From assembly GCF_025490915.1 (NCBI RefSeq), contig NZ_JANQBA010000003.1:96624-160623 (forward strand): 64,000 nt of DNA. The letters are read 5' to 3'. This DNA comes from Lacticaseibacillus parakribbianus (GTDB taxonomy: Bacteria; Bacillota; Bacilli; Lactobacillales; Lactobacillaceae). Below the pieces are notes generated by a model that had not been told where the DNA came from, ran no database searches, and was given only the letters and a program-made list of their open reading frames with translations. This document shows positions 63,862-64,000 of the stretch, one piece after another; within the stretch, counting starts at the first letter, position 1; every line of letters starts with the position of its first letter. The position numbers and the translations under genes are program-made.

Positions 63862-63890
63862 ATTATACGATGAGAAAGCAATGAGTTAAA
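63862..63890 (-). promoter_or_regulatory. Promoter of the proteinase operon
   Basis: On the minus strand TTTAAC (63890-63885), 17-nt spacer, TATAAT (63867-63862). Upstream 63891-64000 contains no recognisable gene. Confidence 0.75.
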
Positions 63891-64000
63891 CCGGGCAAAA
63901 ATCACGGATAACGCCCCGCGGTTCGAAATAATTGCCATAATCTTCTAATGCAATTGGCTAAGCGCCGTTAGCACGCGTTACGGCCCGACCGCCGGCTGAT

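Noticed and set aside
63741-63938. 65-codon leader peptide before the proteinase gene
   Set aside because: No ribosome binding site and it overlaps the promoter.

Overview
The window looks like chromosomal DNA of a high-GC member of the Lactobacillaceae. I cannot place the genus from sequence alone. The evidence is a D-alanylation operon with dltX (dltXABCD), amino-acid ABC transporters that fuse the solute-binding protein to the permease, a mannose-family PTS with its DUF956 companion, a lactocepin-like S8 proteinase with an LPQTG anchor, a WxL cell-surface cluster next to an Rgg-like regulator, and strong AGGAGG ribosome binding sites. Coding DNA is strongly GC-rich at third positions, while promoters stand out as short AT-rich islands. 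I see no IS element, prophage, tRNA, rRNA or CRISPR array.

Layout. 1-9.3 kb: structured repeats, an alpha/beta hydrolase, an orphan amino-acid binding-protein/permease fusion, a peptidase-E-like protein, argGH, a DUF805 membrane protein and a GGDEF diguanylate cyclase. 9.5-15.6 kb (minus strand): dltX-dltA-dltB-dltC-dltD followed by a beta-lactamase-fold serine hydrolase. 15.9-18.9 kb: an OmpR-type two-component system and a small-protein/GNAT pair that may be a toxin-antitoxin module. 19.1-23.2 kb: DUF956, a membrane protein and the PTS genes IIAB-IIC-IID with catabolite-control sites. 23.4-26.3 kb: a three-palindrome array, a promoter, a lysine riboswitch and a lysine-type ABC transporter, followed by a tandem repeat array. 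27-28.5 kb: small unknown genes. 28.9-37 kb: a plant-glycan oligosaccharide locus (GH1, GntR, CE7 esterase, GH113, ABC importer, DUF624-like protein). 37-42.4 kb: a candidate stand-alone structured RNA, a purine permease, pyruvate kinase and an Mga-like regulator. 42.9-52.2 kb: a five-gene WxL cluster plus Rgg regulator. 52.4-63.7 kb: a Gfo/Idh/MocA oxidoreductase and a two-gene operon for giant LPQTG-anchored proteins (S8 proteinase and LRR protein).

Functional links. The proteinase, riboswitch-controlled lysine importer, second amino-acid transporter and argGH suggest a cell that scavenges peptides and amino acids. The mannose PTS and glycan locus feed glycolysis, and both carry cre-like sites. 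The dlt operon, serine hydrolase, WxL complex and LPQTG proteins build the cell surface.

The most unusual signal is not a protein. Three families of intergenic structured repeats recur. R1 is a hairpin of about 120 nt with roughly 13 units at five loci. R2 is a multi-helix element of about 220 nt with two copies. R3 is a 76-nt tandem repeat. In R1 and R2 the loops and junctions are conserved while the helices change with compensating substitutions. Several arrays begin exactly at the stop codon of the upstream gene.
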